Source of the DNA: Alcanivorax sp. 1008
Lineage (GTDB): Bacteria; Pseudomonadota; Gammaproteobacteria; Pseudomonadales; Alcanivoracaceae
Reading direction: 5' to 3'
Length of the DNA stretch: 64,000 nt
Assembly (NCBI RefSeq): GCF_020667895.1
Contig: NZ_JAFMPS010000002.1
Location: 15,131-79,130, forward strand
Shown here in pieces: positions 29,491 through 37,359 of the stretch (the first letter of the stretch is position 1; every line of letters begins with the position of its first letter). The position numbers were made by a program, and so were the translations under genes. Under the pieces are notes generated by a model. The model did no database searches. It saw only the letters and a program-made list of their open reading frames with translations, and was not told where the DNA came from.

Positions 29491-29931
29491 TCACCCCTCT
29501 AACAAAAAAGTAACCGGCCCATCGTTCACCAGCATCACCTGCATATCGGCACCAAATATGCCACTGGCCAGCTCAACTCCGGCTTCCCGCCGCAGCAACT
29601 CAAGCATGGTCAGGTACAAGTCGTTTGCCCTCTGAGGATCGGCTGCCAGACTAAAGCCCGGACGTAAGCCCCGGCGGGTGTCTGCCGCCAATGTAAACTG
29701 GGATACCAGCAACACGCCCCCGGCAACATCCCGGACACTAAGATTTGTCTTGCCTGCCTCATCAGCGAACAGGCGGTAGTTCAGCATCCGCTCAGTCAGG
29801 CGTGTGACCTGCTCCTCTCCGTCCGCTCTTTCGAACCCCACTAACGCCAGGATGCCACGGCCAATGGCGCCGACCTGCTCATCAGCAACGCTAACACTGG
29901 CCCTGCTGACCCGTTGTAGCAACAGCTTCAC
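29491..29931 (-). CDS. dtd: D-aminoacyl-tRNA deacylase
   Basis: Removes D-amino acids from mischarged tRNA (146 aa, the usual size). Family marks are MKLLLQRVSRASVSV at the start, LLVSQFTLAADTRRGLRPGF, containing the SQFTL motif near residue 78, and the C-terminal NDGPVTF block that contributes the Gly-cisPro-type pocket region. Its start overlaps the pip stop by 4 nt, so pip-dtd is one transcript, the pairing seen in pseudomonads. Confidence 0.95.
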   Translation of the reverse strand: MKLLLQRVSRASVSVADEQVGAIGRGILALVGFERADGEEQVTRLTERMLNYRLFADEAGKTNLSVRDVAGGVLLVSQFTLAADTRRGLRPGFSLAADPQRANDLYLTMLELLRREAGVELASGIFGADMQVMLVNDGPVTFLLEG

Positions 29932-30884
29932 CGGCCCTCTCCCTGCCTGTCTCCCAAGCGACCCATCTCTGCCACAGCTTCCAGCAAGGCAGCCTGAATA
30001 CCTGCTTCGGCCACCGAATGGCCGGCCCCCTCCACCACATTCAGACGACTATCCGGCCAGGCCTGATGCAGCGCCAGAGCCTGATCCGCAGGACAGACCA
30101 GATCCAGCCGGCCATGGACGATGACTCCGGGAATGCCCGTCAACTGCGACGGAGGCATAGGCCATTGCTGCAAAAAGCCCTGATTAACGAAGTAATGGCT
30201 TTCTATCAAGGCCATGGCGAGGGACTGACGGGAGAAGCCTTCGGCCACCGCCTCGGATGGCAGCACAGTTGAGCAGGCAGCTTCCCAGGCCGCCCAGATA
30301 CTGGCCAAAACCTGCTGTTGCAGGCCATCAGCCTGACTCAAAAGACGATACCAAGCATGCAGAGGATCATCGCGCTCGCTTTCCGGGATTGGTGCAATAA
30401 ACTTCGCCCAGGCTTCCGGCCGGACCCGGCTGGCGCCTCCTGCCCGGTACAGCCAATCCATATCCTGCTGTCGACAAAGAAATATCCCACGCAGCACCAT
30501 GGCAGAGACCTTTTCGGGATACTGACTGGCGTAACGCAGCGCCAGGGTCGCCCCCCAGGATCCGCCAAACAGCATCCAACGATTGATACCCAGATGCTGG
30601 CGCAGCTTTTCCATATCAGCGATCAGGTCATCAGTGCTGTTAGCGGTCAGGCAAGCTGAAGGTCTGGAGCGCCCGGCACCGCGCTGATCAAACAGTATGA
30701 TGCGCCAGTGCTGCGGATCAAAGAAGCGCCTCAGATGGGGCGAGCAGCTGCCGCCAGGCCCGCCATGCAGAACGATGACCGGACGCCCTGCCGGATTACC
30801 AGACTCCTCAACATACAGGGAGTGCAGCGCATCTACTGGCAAATGAAACTGTTGACGGGGCGACAGCGGAGGATAAAGTGGCAT
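29928..30884 (-). CDS. pip: Proline iminopeptidase
   Basis: Peptidase family S33 enzyme (318 aa) that releases N-terminal proline. The sequence shows the oxyanion motif HGGPGGSC near residue 40-47, FDQRGAGRS, the nucleophile GGSWG (Ser109), the acid in VHGRLDLVCP, and the His in EGAGHSVAE. The N-terminus is typical of the family (LYPPLSPRQQFHLPVD), so the start at 30884 looks right even though it overlaps the start of the divergent gene. Confidence 0.93.
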   Translation of the reverse strand: MPLYPPLSPRQQFHLPVDALHSLYVEESGNPAGRPVIVLHGGPGGSCSPHLRRFFDPQHWRIILFDQRGAGRSRPSACLTANSTDDLIADMEKLRQHLGINRWMLFGGSWGATLALRYASQYPEKVSAMVLRGIFLCRQQDMDWLYRAGGASRVRPEAWAKFIAPIPESERDDPLHAWYRLLSQADGLQQQVLASIWAAWEAACSTVLPSEAVAEGFSRQSLAMALIESHYFVNQGFLQQWPMPPSQLTGIPGVIVHGRLDLVCPADQALALHQAWPDSRLNVVEGAGHSVAEAGIQAALLEAVAEMGRLGDRQGEGR

Positions 30885-31360
30885 ACATGATTCGATCAGA
30901 TTGGCTTCGCGCTACAGCATATACTGTGATTGCCCTTCAGGCACTGTGGCTGGCCGCCTGTGGCACACCGCCAGCAGCCGAGCAGGCCATCAGCAACGCC
31001 ATCAAAGAGATAGCAGAAGGCATTGAGCAACGCGACAGCTCTGCGGTAGTTGACCACTTGCACCCCGATCTGCAGATCAACGAGCGCAACCACGGCAGCC
31101 TTGACCTTGATCAGGCACGCCGGATCATGACAGCCACCTTCTTCCGGCACCGCGATATCAGCGTGGTACTTACCAATATCCAGGTCATCCCGGACAACAT
31201 CCGCGAGGACCTTGCCACCGCACATTTCAACGCCTTGGTTACTGGCGGTAGCGGTGGCATCCTGCCAAATCAAGCCCAGCTATATCGGGTCGAAAGCCAG
31301 TGGCTGAACGATGGCGACTGGAAGTTAATCAGCCTGCAAGCCAAACGGGCGCTGGAATAA
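30878..31360 (+). CDS. Small lipoprotein, NTF2/SnoaL-like
   Basis: A 160-residue predicted lipoprotein (lipobox LAAC, Cys28 from the GTG start). The mature part reads as an NTF2-like fold: IKEIAEGIEQRDSSAVVDHLHPDL, then beta strands ending WLNDGDWKLISLQ. The GTG at 30878 has GGAGG 5 nt upstream; ATG 30887 is the alternative but is 14 nt from that site. The GTG start overlaps the divergent pip start by 7 nt. It ends exactly where convergent ntrC ends, with no spacer. Function unknown. Confidence 0.65.
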   Translation: MAYMIRSDWLRATAYTVIALQALWLAACGTPPAAEQAISNAIKEIAEGIEQRDSSAVVDHLHPDLQINERNHGSLDLDQARRIMTATFFRHRDISVVLTNIQVIPDNIREDLATAHFNALVTGGSGGILPNQAQLYRVESQWLNDGDWKLISLQAKRALE

Positions 31361-32788
31361 TCAGCCGTCTTCCTCGGCGCCCAGCGATTCTTCCATATCC
31401 AGTTCCTTGATCTTGCGCGTCAGGGTATTTCTACCCCAGCCCAGCAGGCTGGCCGCATCCCGGCGACGGCCGCCAGTATGCTTAAGCGCCACGTCGATCA
31501 TCGCTCTCTCGAATGCCGGCACAGCGTCATCAAGAATATTTTTACCGCCTGCTGCCAGTGCTCGATCAGCCCACAGGCGCAATGATTTTTCCCAGTCTCC
31601 CACCACTTCGCTGCGGCTTTCCTGCTCACGCAGCTCTGGCGGCAGATCATCGATCAGCACCTCACGACCGGACGCCATCACCGTCAACCAACGACAAACA
31701 TTTTCCATCTGCCGGACATTGCCTGGCCAAGCCAACGATGAGAAGTAACGCTCTGAGTCCTTATGCAGTGTCTTTGCTTCGACGCCCAACTCACGCGCGG
31801 CGCGCTGCAGAAAGTGCCGGGCCAAACGGGGAATATCCTCACGCCGCTCCGCCAACTTGGGAATATGAATACGAATGACGTTCACCCGGTGGAACAGATC
31901 CTCACGAAAATCGCCATCGGCGACCAACTTCTCCAGATTCTGGTGAGTGGCCGCAATAATACGTACGTCAACCTTGATCGGTGTGGTGCCACCAACCCGA
32001 TAGAACTCTCCTTCCTGCAGCACCCGCAACAACCTGGTCTGCGCCTCCAACGGCATATCACCAATTTCATCAAGAAACAGAGTGCCACCATTGGCCTGCT
32101 CAAAACGCCCGATACGCTGGGCATTGGCTCCGGTGAAGCTGCCTTTTTCATGGCCAAACAATTCAGACTCAATCAGATCTTTCGGAATGGCCGCCATGTT
32201 CAGCGCCACAAACGGCTTATCCTTGCGCACCGAATGACGATGCAGTGCCCGCGCAACCAGCTCTTTACCGGTACCGGACTGACCATTGATCAACACTGTC
32301 ACATTAGAGTGCGAAAGCCGGCCAATGGCGCGAAATACCTCCTGCATCGCTGGAGCTTCACCAATAATTTCAGTGGGTAGATCAACCGGCTGCTCTGCTG
32401 GCTCCCCCTCAATTTCCGCACGATGACGAATGGCGCGTTTGACCAGCGCCACCGCTTCATCCACATCAAACGGCTTGGGTAAATACTCGAACGCACCGCC
32501 CTGATAGGAAGCCACCGCAGAATCCAGGTCGGAATGCGCGGTCATGATAATCACCGGCAACTCGGGAAACTTGCGCTGCAGAATGCGCAACATACGCAAG
32601 CCATCCGTACCAGGCATACGCACATCAGACACCAGCACATCCGGTATGCCCTCACCACTCTCCAATGCATTCAGAGCTTCATCGCCATCTTCAAAACTAC
32701 GCGTGGCAAAGCCATCCTGTCCTAGCGCTTTTTCCAGCACCCAGCGAATTGAGCGATCATCATCAACAATCCAGACGGTAGCATTCAT
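31361..32788 (-). CDS. glnG: Nitrogen regulator NtrC (sigma-54 activator)
   Basis: Response regulator (475 aa) that activates sigma-54 promoters under nitrogen limitation; also called ntrC. It has a receiver domain with phospho-acceptor Asp55 in VSDVRMPGTDG, an AAA+ domain with Walker A GQSGTGKELVARALH and the sigma-54 contact loop GSFTGA (the first Ala of the usual GAFTGA is Ser), and a C-terminal Fis-type helix-turn-helix (RRRDAASLLGWGRNTLTRKIKEL). It overlaps ntrB by 4 nt. NtrC sites are present before ntrB and glnA. Confidence 0.96.
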   Translation of the reverse strand: MNATVWIVDDDRSIRWVLEKALGQDGFATRSFEDGDEALNALESGEGIPDVLVSDVRMPGTDGLRMLRILQRKFPELPVIIMTAHSDLDSAVASYQGGAFEYLPKPFDVDEAVALVKRAIRHRAEIEGEPAEQPVDLPTEIIGEAPAMQEVFRAIGRLSHSNVTVLINGQSGTGKELVARALHRHSVRKDKPFVALNMAAIPKDLIESELFGHEKGSFTGANAQRIGRFEQANGGTLFLDEIGDMPLEAQTRLLRVLQEGEFYRVGGTTPIKVDVRIIAATHQNLEKLVADGDFREDLFHRVNVIRIHIPKLAERREDIPRLARHFLQRAARELGVEAKTLHKDSERYFSSLAWPGNVRQMENVCRWLTVMASGREVLIDDLPPELREQESRSEVVGDWEKSLRLWADRALAAGGKNILDDAVPAFERAMIDVALKHTGGRRRDAASLLGWGRNTLTRKIKELDMEESLGAEEDG

Positions 32789-33882
32789 GACTGTGCACTC
32801 TCTCCTTCTGCGGGCGCAGCCTCCATAGGCAGCAACACGCTGAACACGGTTCTGCCAGGTTGGCTGTCACACTCAATCAGCCCACGGTGCTGACTGATGA
32901 TTGACTGGGAAATAGACAGGCCAAGGCCGGTGCCATTGGCACGGCCGCTGACCATTGGGTAAAACAGCATTTCCTGCATCAACTCGGGCACGCCCGGGCC
33001 GTTATCCTCAATTTCAATCCGCGCCACCAAGCGATGACGCTGAGCACCAATGGTGAACTGTCGCAACGCCCGGGTGCGTAAGGTAATGACACCATCCTCG
33101 GTGCCAGCTTCAGTGACCGCCTGAATCGCATTGCGAGTCAGGTTCAGCAGCACCTGAATCAGTTGGTCGCGATCCGCCGGCACTTCCGGTAGCGATGGAT
33201 CGTAATCACGCTCAATACGAATGCCGTCCGGGTGCTCCGCCAGAGTTAACTGACGCACATGCTCCAGGCACTCATGCAGATTGACCTCAGTAAAATGGGG
33301 CAAGCGCCGTGGTCCAAGCATACGGTCGGCGATACTGCGAAGCCGGTCAGCCTCATCTATGATCACCTTGGTGTATTCCGCCAGTTCCGCATTCGGCAAT
33401 GCCCGCTCCAGCAGCTGAGCCGCCCCGCGGATACCTCCGAGCGGGTTTTTCAGCTCGTGGGCCACTCCCCGCACCAAAGCTCGAGTGGCCTGGTGCGAGT
33501 GAATCAGGGCGTCCTCACGGGTAATCCGCAGTAGTCGATCAAGCTGCTGTATTTCTATCAGCAAAGTGGGCGCCTGACCTGGCTCACTGATATGGCTAAC
33601 ACTGTAGTCCACCGTGATCTCATGGCCGGGGCCAGCAAATAAACGCGCCTCGCGACGAGTAAATGGGTGACCATCCCGAACGCACCTTTCCAGTGCTGCC
33701 CTGGACTCATCATCGGACATGAAATAGTCCGGCAGGCGCATGCCATTGAGTCTGGCCGCACTAATCGACAGCAGCATTTCTGCGGCTGGATTCAGGTAGC
33801 GCACCAGCAAGTCGCCGTCGAGCAGCAGCACGGCGGTACGCAGGTGGTCCAGCAGCCGTTTGTGGAACAGGGAGTCAGTCAT
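32785..33882 (-). CDS. glnL: Nitrogen sensor kinase NtrB
   Basis: Cytoplasmic histidine kinase/phosphatase (365 aa) partnered with NtrC and controlled by PII. A PAS domain covers about 8-115. The phospho-acceptor is His142 in VAHELKNPLGGIRGAAQLL, the N-box is NLTRNAIQAV, and the G-boxes are DNGPGVP and GTGLGLSIS. The N-terminus (LLDHLRTAVLLLD ... YLNPAAEMLL) matches the family. It has no membrane segment. A strong NtrC box lies about 100 bp upstream. Confidence 0.96.
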   Translation of the reverse strand: MTDSLFHKRLLDHLRTAVLLLDGDLLVRYLNPAAEMLLSISAARLNGMRLPDYFMSDDESRAALERCVRDGHPFTRREARLFAGPGHEITVDYSVSHISEPGQAPTLLIEIQQLDRLLRITREDALIHSHQATRALVRGVAHELKNPLGGIRGAAQLLERALPNAELAEYTKVIIDEADRLRSIADRMLGPRRLPHFTEVNLHECLEHVRQLTLAEHPDGIRIERDYDPSLPEVPADRDQLIQVLLNLTRNAIQAVTEAGTEDGVITLRTRALRQFTIGAQRHRLVARIEIEDNGPGVPELMQEMLFYPMVSGRANGTGLGLSISQSIISQHRGLIECDSQPGRTVFSVLLPMEAAPAEGESAQS

Positions 33883-33984
33883 AATGGGCTACAGAAGCAA
33901 TTTTCAGGCCACAATCCGATGCAACAACGCACCGTGCAGGAGCAAGGCCCCCGGCATAGCCGTGGACCCCATGGGGAAAGAGGA

Positions 33985-34001
33985 TGCACTATTTTGGTGC
34001 G
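33985..34001 (-). promoter_or_regulatory. NtrC-binding site upstream of ntrB
   Basis: Read on the minus strand: CGCACC-AAAAT-AGTGCA, fitting the NtrC dyad TGCACC-N5-GGTGCA with one mismatch in each half-site. Both half-sites are identical to those of a site before glnA (36310-36326). An overlapping dyad GGTGC-GAAAC-GCACC spans 33996-34010. This suggests autoregulation of ntrBC. Confidence 0.75.
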
Positions 34002-34041
34002 AAACGCACCGGGACTAGCCGTGAGGAAACCAAGACTCAGA

Positions 34042-34605
34042 CTACTTGTTCAGAATACTGACACGCTGCACATAAACCACCACTTCAGCAGACTCCGCCA
34101 GCACCTCACCTTCCTGACCAAGGACCTGAGCGACCAGACGGTGCTCGCCTCTCTCTGGCCACTCAATCACCATGGCGACTTCCTCACCATTGTTGAGAAG
34201 ACGCAGAACATGCCCCTTAGAAGGCTCAGGAGTCACTGACACCGCCACCGTCATGGACTCGGGGTTATGCAGTGTTTCCTCGCTCTTAGGCGAAGTGATC
34301 GCCAACTCATAGCGAACCGGAGCCTTAGTCTTTTCCTCGGCAGGAGCAGCAGCCCTTGGCACTACCATGGGAATAGTGTTCTGCTCACGAATCTGCACCT
34401 CTTGAGCCGGCCTACCGGAACCAGGCGCATCGGTGAATACCGGCCGGCCCTGATCATCGACGGTACGATAGATGCGCTGTGTCTGCTCACCAACAGCCTC
34501 ATCAACACCAGACTCATCCGCAGTAGATGACAGCTCCTCGGCCCCCGCCTGTACGGCAACGCCGAACAACGCCAACAGCAAAACAGAAAATCTGAGCATC
34601 AACAT
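34042..34605 (-). CDS. DUF4124 periplasmic protein
   Basis: A 187-residue exported protein between ntrB and glnA. A signal peptide (about 1-20, cleavage near QAGA-E) precedes an acidic stretch and then the DUF4124 block IYRTVDDQGRPVFTDAPGSG (about 43-62), a small domain common in proteobacterial secreted proteins. A beta-rich domain follows (about 95-185, with HVLRLLNNGEEVAMVIEWPERGEHRLVAQVL), resembling a carbohydrate-binding or immunoglobulin-like fold. The ATG at 34605 is favoured by GGAGAGG immediately upstream; an ATG two codons later is equally possible. It sits here in many pseudomonads, but its role in nitrogen control, if any, is unknown. Confidence 0.75.
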   Translation of the reverse strand: MLMLRFSVLLLALFGVAVQAGAEELSSTADESGVDEAVGEQTQRIYRTVDDQGRPVFTDAPGSGRPAQEVQIREQNTIPMVVPRAAAPAEEKTKAPVRYELAITSPKSEETLHNPESMTVAVSVTPEPSKGHVLRLLNNGEEVAMVIEWPERGEHRLVAQVLGQEGEVLAESAEVVVYVQRVSILNK

Positions 34606-34682
34606 ATCCTCTCCGGTCACCAGTCTCATTCTGAGCCGCGCCCCGCATAAAGGAAACCCCACTGCTAACCGGCCGCAAAAAC

Positions 34683-34708
34683 AAAAAAGGGGCCGAAGCC
34701 CCTTTTTT
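34683..34708 (-). terminator. Rho-independent terminator of glnA
   Basis: A5-6/GGGGC (from 34683) and GCCCC/T6 (to 34708) around a CGAA loop, giving a compact hairpin with U-tracts in either direction. It lies 18 nt after the glnA stop. Confidence 0.92.
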
Positions 34709-34726
34709 GCCAGCTGATCCCGAAGA

Positions 34727-36133
34727 TCAGACCGAGTAGTACATATCGAACTCCACCGGGTGCGGGGTCATGTTCAGACGATCCACATCGGCGCGCTTCA
34801 GGCCAATATACGCCTCCAGCATTTCCTTGGAGAATACACCGCCCTTGAGCAGGAACTCGTGATCTGCTTCCAGCGCATCCAGCGCCATGGTCAGAGTGTG
34901 CGACACGGTCGGGATAGCTTGTGCTTCTTCGGCCGGCAGGTCGTACAGATCCTTGTCCATAGCATCGCCAGGATGGATCTTGTTCTGAATGCCGTCCAGA
35001 CCTGCCATCAGCAGACCAGCAAAACACAGGTACGGGTTGGCACCCGGATCAGGGAAGCGAGTCTCGATACGACGCCCCTTCGGGTTTTTCACATACGGAA
35101 TACGGATCGACGCTGAGCGGTTACGCGCAGAGTAGGCCAGCATTACCGGTGCTTCGAAGCCCGGAACCAGACGCTTGTAAGAGTTGGTCAGCGGGTTGGT
35201 CAGCGCGTTCAGGGCACGAGCATGCTTGATGATACCGCCGATGTAGAACAGAGCAGTTTCAGACAGGCCACCGTAAACATCGCCGGCAAACAGGTTCTTG
35301 CCATCCTTGCTCAGCGACTGGTGCACGTGCATACCTGAACCATTGTCACCAACCAGCGGCTTCGGCATAAAGGTAGCGGTTTTGCCATACGCGTGGGCAA
35401 CGTTGTGTACGCAGTACTTGAGGATCTGTACTTCGTCAGCTTTCTTGACAAGGGTGTTGGCGCCAACACCGATTTCACACTGACCAGCAGTAGCAACTTC
35501 GTGGTGATGCACTTCAACACGCAGGCCCATCTGGGTCATGGCTGCACACATGGCGCCACGCAGGTCATGCAAGCTGTCTACCGGTGGAACCGGGAAGTAA
35601 CCGCCCTTGACGCGCGGACGGTGGCCGCTATTGGCACGCTCAAAGTCATCACCGGAAACCCAGGCGGCTTCTTCAGAGTGAATCTGGTACATCTGGCCGC
35701 TCATGCCAGAGCTCCACTTAACACCGTCAAACACAAAGAATTCTGGCTCTGGGCCAAACAGAGCGGTATCTGCAATGCCAGTGGACTTCAGATATTCTTC
35801 TGCGCGCGCAGCAATGGAGCGCGGATCGCGGTCGTAGCCCTGCATGGTGGCCGGCTCGACGATGTTGCAGCGCACGATCACAGTGCTTACATCGGAGAAC
35901 GGATCCATGATGGAAGACTCATCGTCCGGCATCAGGATCATGTCGGATTCGTTGATATGCTTCCAGCCGGCGATGGACGAGCCATCAAACATCTTACCGT
36001 CTTCGAAGAAGTCCTCAGTAACGTCTTCCGCCGGGTAGGTTACGTGCTGCTCTTTACCGTGGCTGTCAGTGAACCGCAGGTCCACCCACTTGACGTCGTG
36101 CTCTTTGATCAAACCGATAGTTCTGCCAGTCAT
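34727..36133 (-). CDS. glnA: Glutamine synthetase type I
   Basis: ATP-dependent amidation of glutamate (468 aa), the main ammonia-assimilating enzyme. The beta-grasp domain lies at about 15-100. Catalytic-domain signatures are [36 protein letters not shown] (ATP/glutamate site) and [18 protein letters not shown]. The conserved adenylylation tyrosine lies in KDLYDLP near residue 400, so GlnE control is expected. A GGGAGGA ribosome site precedes the ATG. Upstream lie a sigma-54 promoter and two NtrC sites. Confidence 0.98.
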   Translation of the reverse strand: MTGRTIGLIKEHDVKWVDLRFTDSHGKEQHVTYPAEDVTEDFFEDGKMFDGSSIAGWKHINESDMILMPDDESSIMDPFSDVSTVIVRCNIVEPATMQGYDRDPRSIAARAEEYLKSTGIADTALFGPEPEFFVFDGVKWSSGMSGQMYQIHSEEAAWVSGDDFERANSGHRPRVKGGYFPVPPVDSLHDLRGAMCAAMTQMGLRVEVHHHEVATAGQCEIGVGANTLVKKADEVQILKYCVHNVAHAYGKTATFMPKPLVGDNGSGMHVHQSLSKDGKNLFAGDVYGGLSETALFYIGGIIKHARALNALTNPLTNSYKRLVPGFEAPVMLAYSARNRSASIRIPYVKNPKGRRIETRFPDPGANPYLCFAGLLMAGLDGIQNKIHPGDAMDKDLYDLPAEEAQAIPTVSHTLTMALDALEADHEFLLKGGVFSKEMLEAYIGLKRADVDRLNMTPHPVEFDMYYSV

Positions 36134-36213
36134 GATTGCGCGTCCTCCCGGAACAGCGTGAGTTTACCCATCCCGGAGAACTGGCCGGGCTGAGAGTTGA
36201 ATGCAATTGAGTC

Positions 36214-36229
36214 AGCAAGATGCGTGCCA
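36214..36229 (-). promoter_or_regulatory. Sigma-54 promoter of glnA
   Basis: On the minus strand TGGCACG-CATC-TTGCT matches the sigma-54 consensus TGGCACG-N4-TTGCW without a mismatch. The expected start is near 36204, leaving a leader of about 70 nt. Paired NtrC sites lie 50-115 bp further upstream. Confidence 0.93.
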
Positions 36230-36236
36230 GCAGAAA

Positions 36237-36253
36237 GGACGAATTTATCGTCC
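36237..36253. promoter_or_regulatory. Palindrome between the glnA promoter and its enhancers
   Basis: A perfect dyad GGACGA-ATTTA-TCGTCC lies just upstream of the -24 element, at about -34 to -50. It is not an NtrC or IHF consensus. It could be an operator for another regulator; none is known to me. Confidence 0.4.
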
Positions 36254-36279
36254 CACCAAGTCTACACATGACCCCATAT

Positions 36280-36296
36280 TGCACTACTTTGGTACA
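36280..36296 (-). promoter_or_regulatory. NtrC enhancer site 1 of glnA
   Basis: TGCACT-ACTTT-GGTACA fits TGCACC-N5-GGTGCA with one mismatch per half. Its centre is about 84 bp upstream of the predicted start and exactly 30 bp from site 2, the helical phasing seen for cooperative NtrC pairs. Confidence 0.85.
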
Positions 36297-36309
36297 AAAC
36301 AAGTGAATG

Positions 36310-36326
36310 CGCACCAATTTAGTGCA
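36310..36326 (-). promoter_or_regulatory. NtrC enhancer site 2 of glnA
   Basis: CGCACC-AATTT-AGTGCA fits the NtrC dyad with one mismatch per half. Centre-to-centre distance to site 1 is 30 bp. Its half-sites are identical to those of the box before ntrB. Confidence 0.87.
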
Positions 36327-36381
36327 TTTTGCGATGAAGCTGCAGCATCATAGCGCTGTAACTGACCAAGGTCTGCATTTT

Positions 36382-37359
36382 TCAGCATGTGCCAAGAGAA
36401 GAGAAGTGCTGCTGGCAAAAACGAATGCGCTCCTCAGCCGTCGCCACGTGGTCGTCTCGCCGGCAGCGGCCCATTTCGCTCTCGGCCTCCCGGCATCGAG
36501 CCATCAAACCGGCATCATTGGCGATCTGGATATTCAGGCCAGGACGTGCATTGAGCTCAAGGATCATTGGCCCGGCATCCCGATCGAGCACCAGATCAAC
36601 CCCCAGGTAACCCAGCCCGGTAAGCTCATAACTCTGGCTCGCCAACTGCAAAAATTCATCCCAGAACGGTAACTGCACACCGGACACCGGATTCGCGGTA
36701 TCCGGATGCCTCTCAATTCTCAGGTTGTGCCAGGTGCCACCCAAGGTTACGCCGCTAGCCAGATCAACTCCCACACCAATGGCACCCTGATGCAGGTTCG
36801 CCTTGCCCTGACTCTGCCTGGTGGGCAAACGCAACATGGCCATTACCGGATAGCCTCGTAGCACAATAATGCGGATATCCGGGACGCCTTCAAAACTGAT
36901 TGCGGAAAAAACACTGTCCGGCTGCACCCTGTACTCAATAAGTGCGCTGTCTCGATGACCACCAAGAGAGTAAATCCCGGACAGAATGCCTGAAATATGG
37001 AACTCCAGATCATCCAGTGTCAGCAGCTTGCCGGAGGCGGTGCGCCAATAATCACCAAATCGATCAGCCACCACGATAATGCCATCACCGCCGGCGCCCT
37101 GAGCTGGCTTGATAACAAAATCCCGGTGCCCGGAGAGCAAGCCCCCCAGCCCGGCAATATCACGCTCGGTTTCAATCACGCCATACAGCGTCGGCACACG
37201 CATTCCGGCTGTAATGGCTCGCTGCTTGGTCAGCAACTTGTTGTCCACCAGCGGATACAGGTGACGCTGGTTATATTGCAGAATCAGATCGCAGTTCCGC
37301 TGATTGATACCAAGTACACCGCGCTGCCGCAGGGCTCGCCAGGTCTTGTGCCAGAACAT
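36382..37359 (-). CDS. RimK-related ATP-grasp protein (alpha-L-glutamate ligase-like)
   Basis: A 325-residue ATP-grasp enzyme of the family annotated as alpha-L-glutamate ligase-like. ATP-grasp marks are DFVIKPAQGAGGDGIIVV (about 80-97), EYRVQPDSVF, and the metal-binding C-terminal ELNARPGLNIQIAN (about 268-281). It probably forms a peptide-like bond using ATP, but the substrate is unknown. It begins directly after the transglutaminase-7TM stop and completes a three-gene operon on the minus strand. Its 3' end faces the glnA enhancers. Confidence 0.85.
   Translation of the reverse strand: MFWHKTWRALRQRGVLGINQRNCDLILQYNQRHLYPLVDNKLLTKQRAITAGMRVPTLYGVIETERDIAGLGGLLSGHRDFVIKPAQGAGGDGIIVVADRFGDYWRTASGKLLTLDDLEFHISGILSGIYSLGGHRDSALIEYRVQPDSVFSAISFEGVPDIRIIVLRGYPVMAMLRLPTRQSQGKANLHQGAIGVGVDLASGVTLGGTWHNLRIERHPDTANPVSGVQLPFWDEFLQLASQSYELTGLGYLGVDLVLDRDAGPMILELNARPGLNIQIANDAGLMARCREAESEMGRCRRDDHVATAEERIRFCQQHFSSLGTC

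Noticed and set aside
33896-33911. Sigma-54-like element TGGCCTG-N4-TTGCT before ntrB
   Set aside because: GG and GC are kept but two -24 positions mismatch, and the start would fall about 4 nt before the ntrB ATG, leaving no room for a ribosome site.
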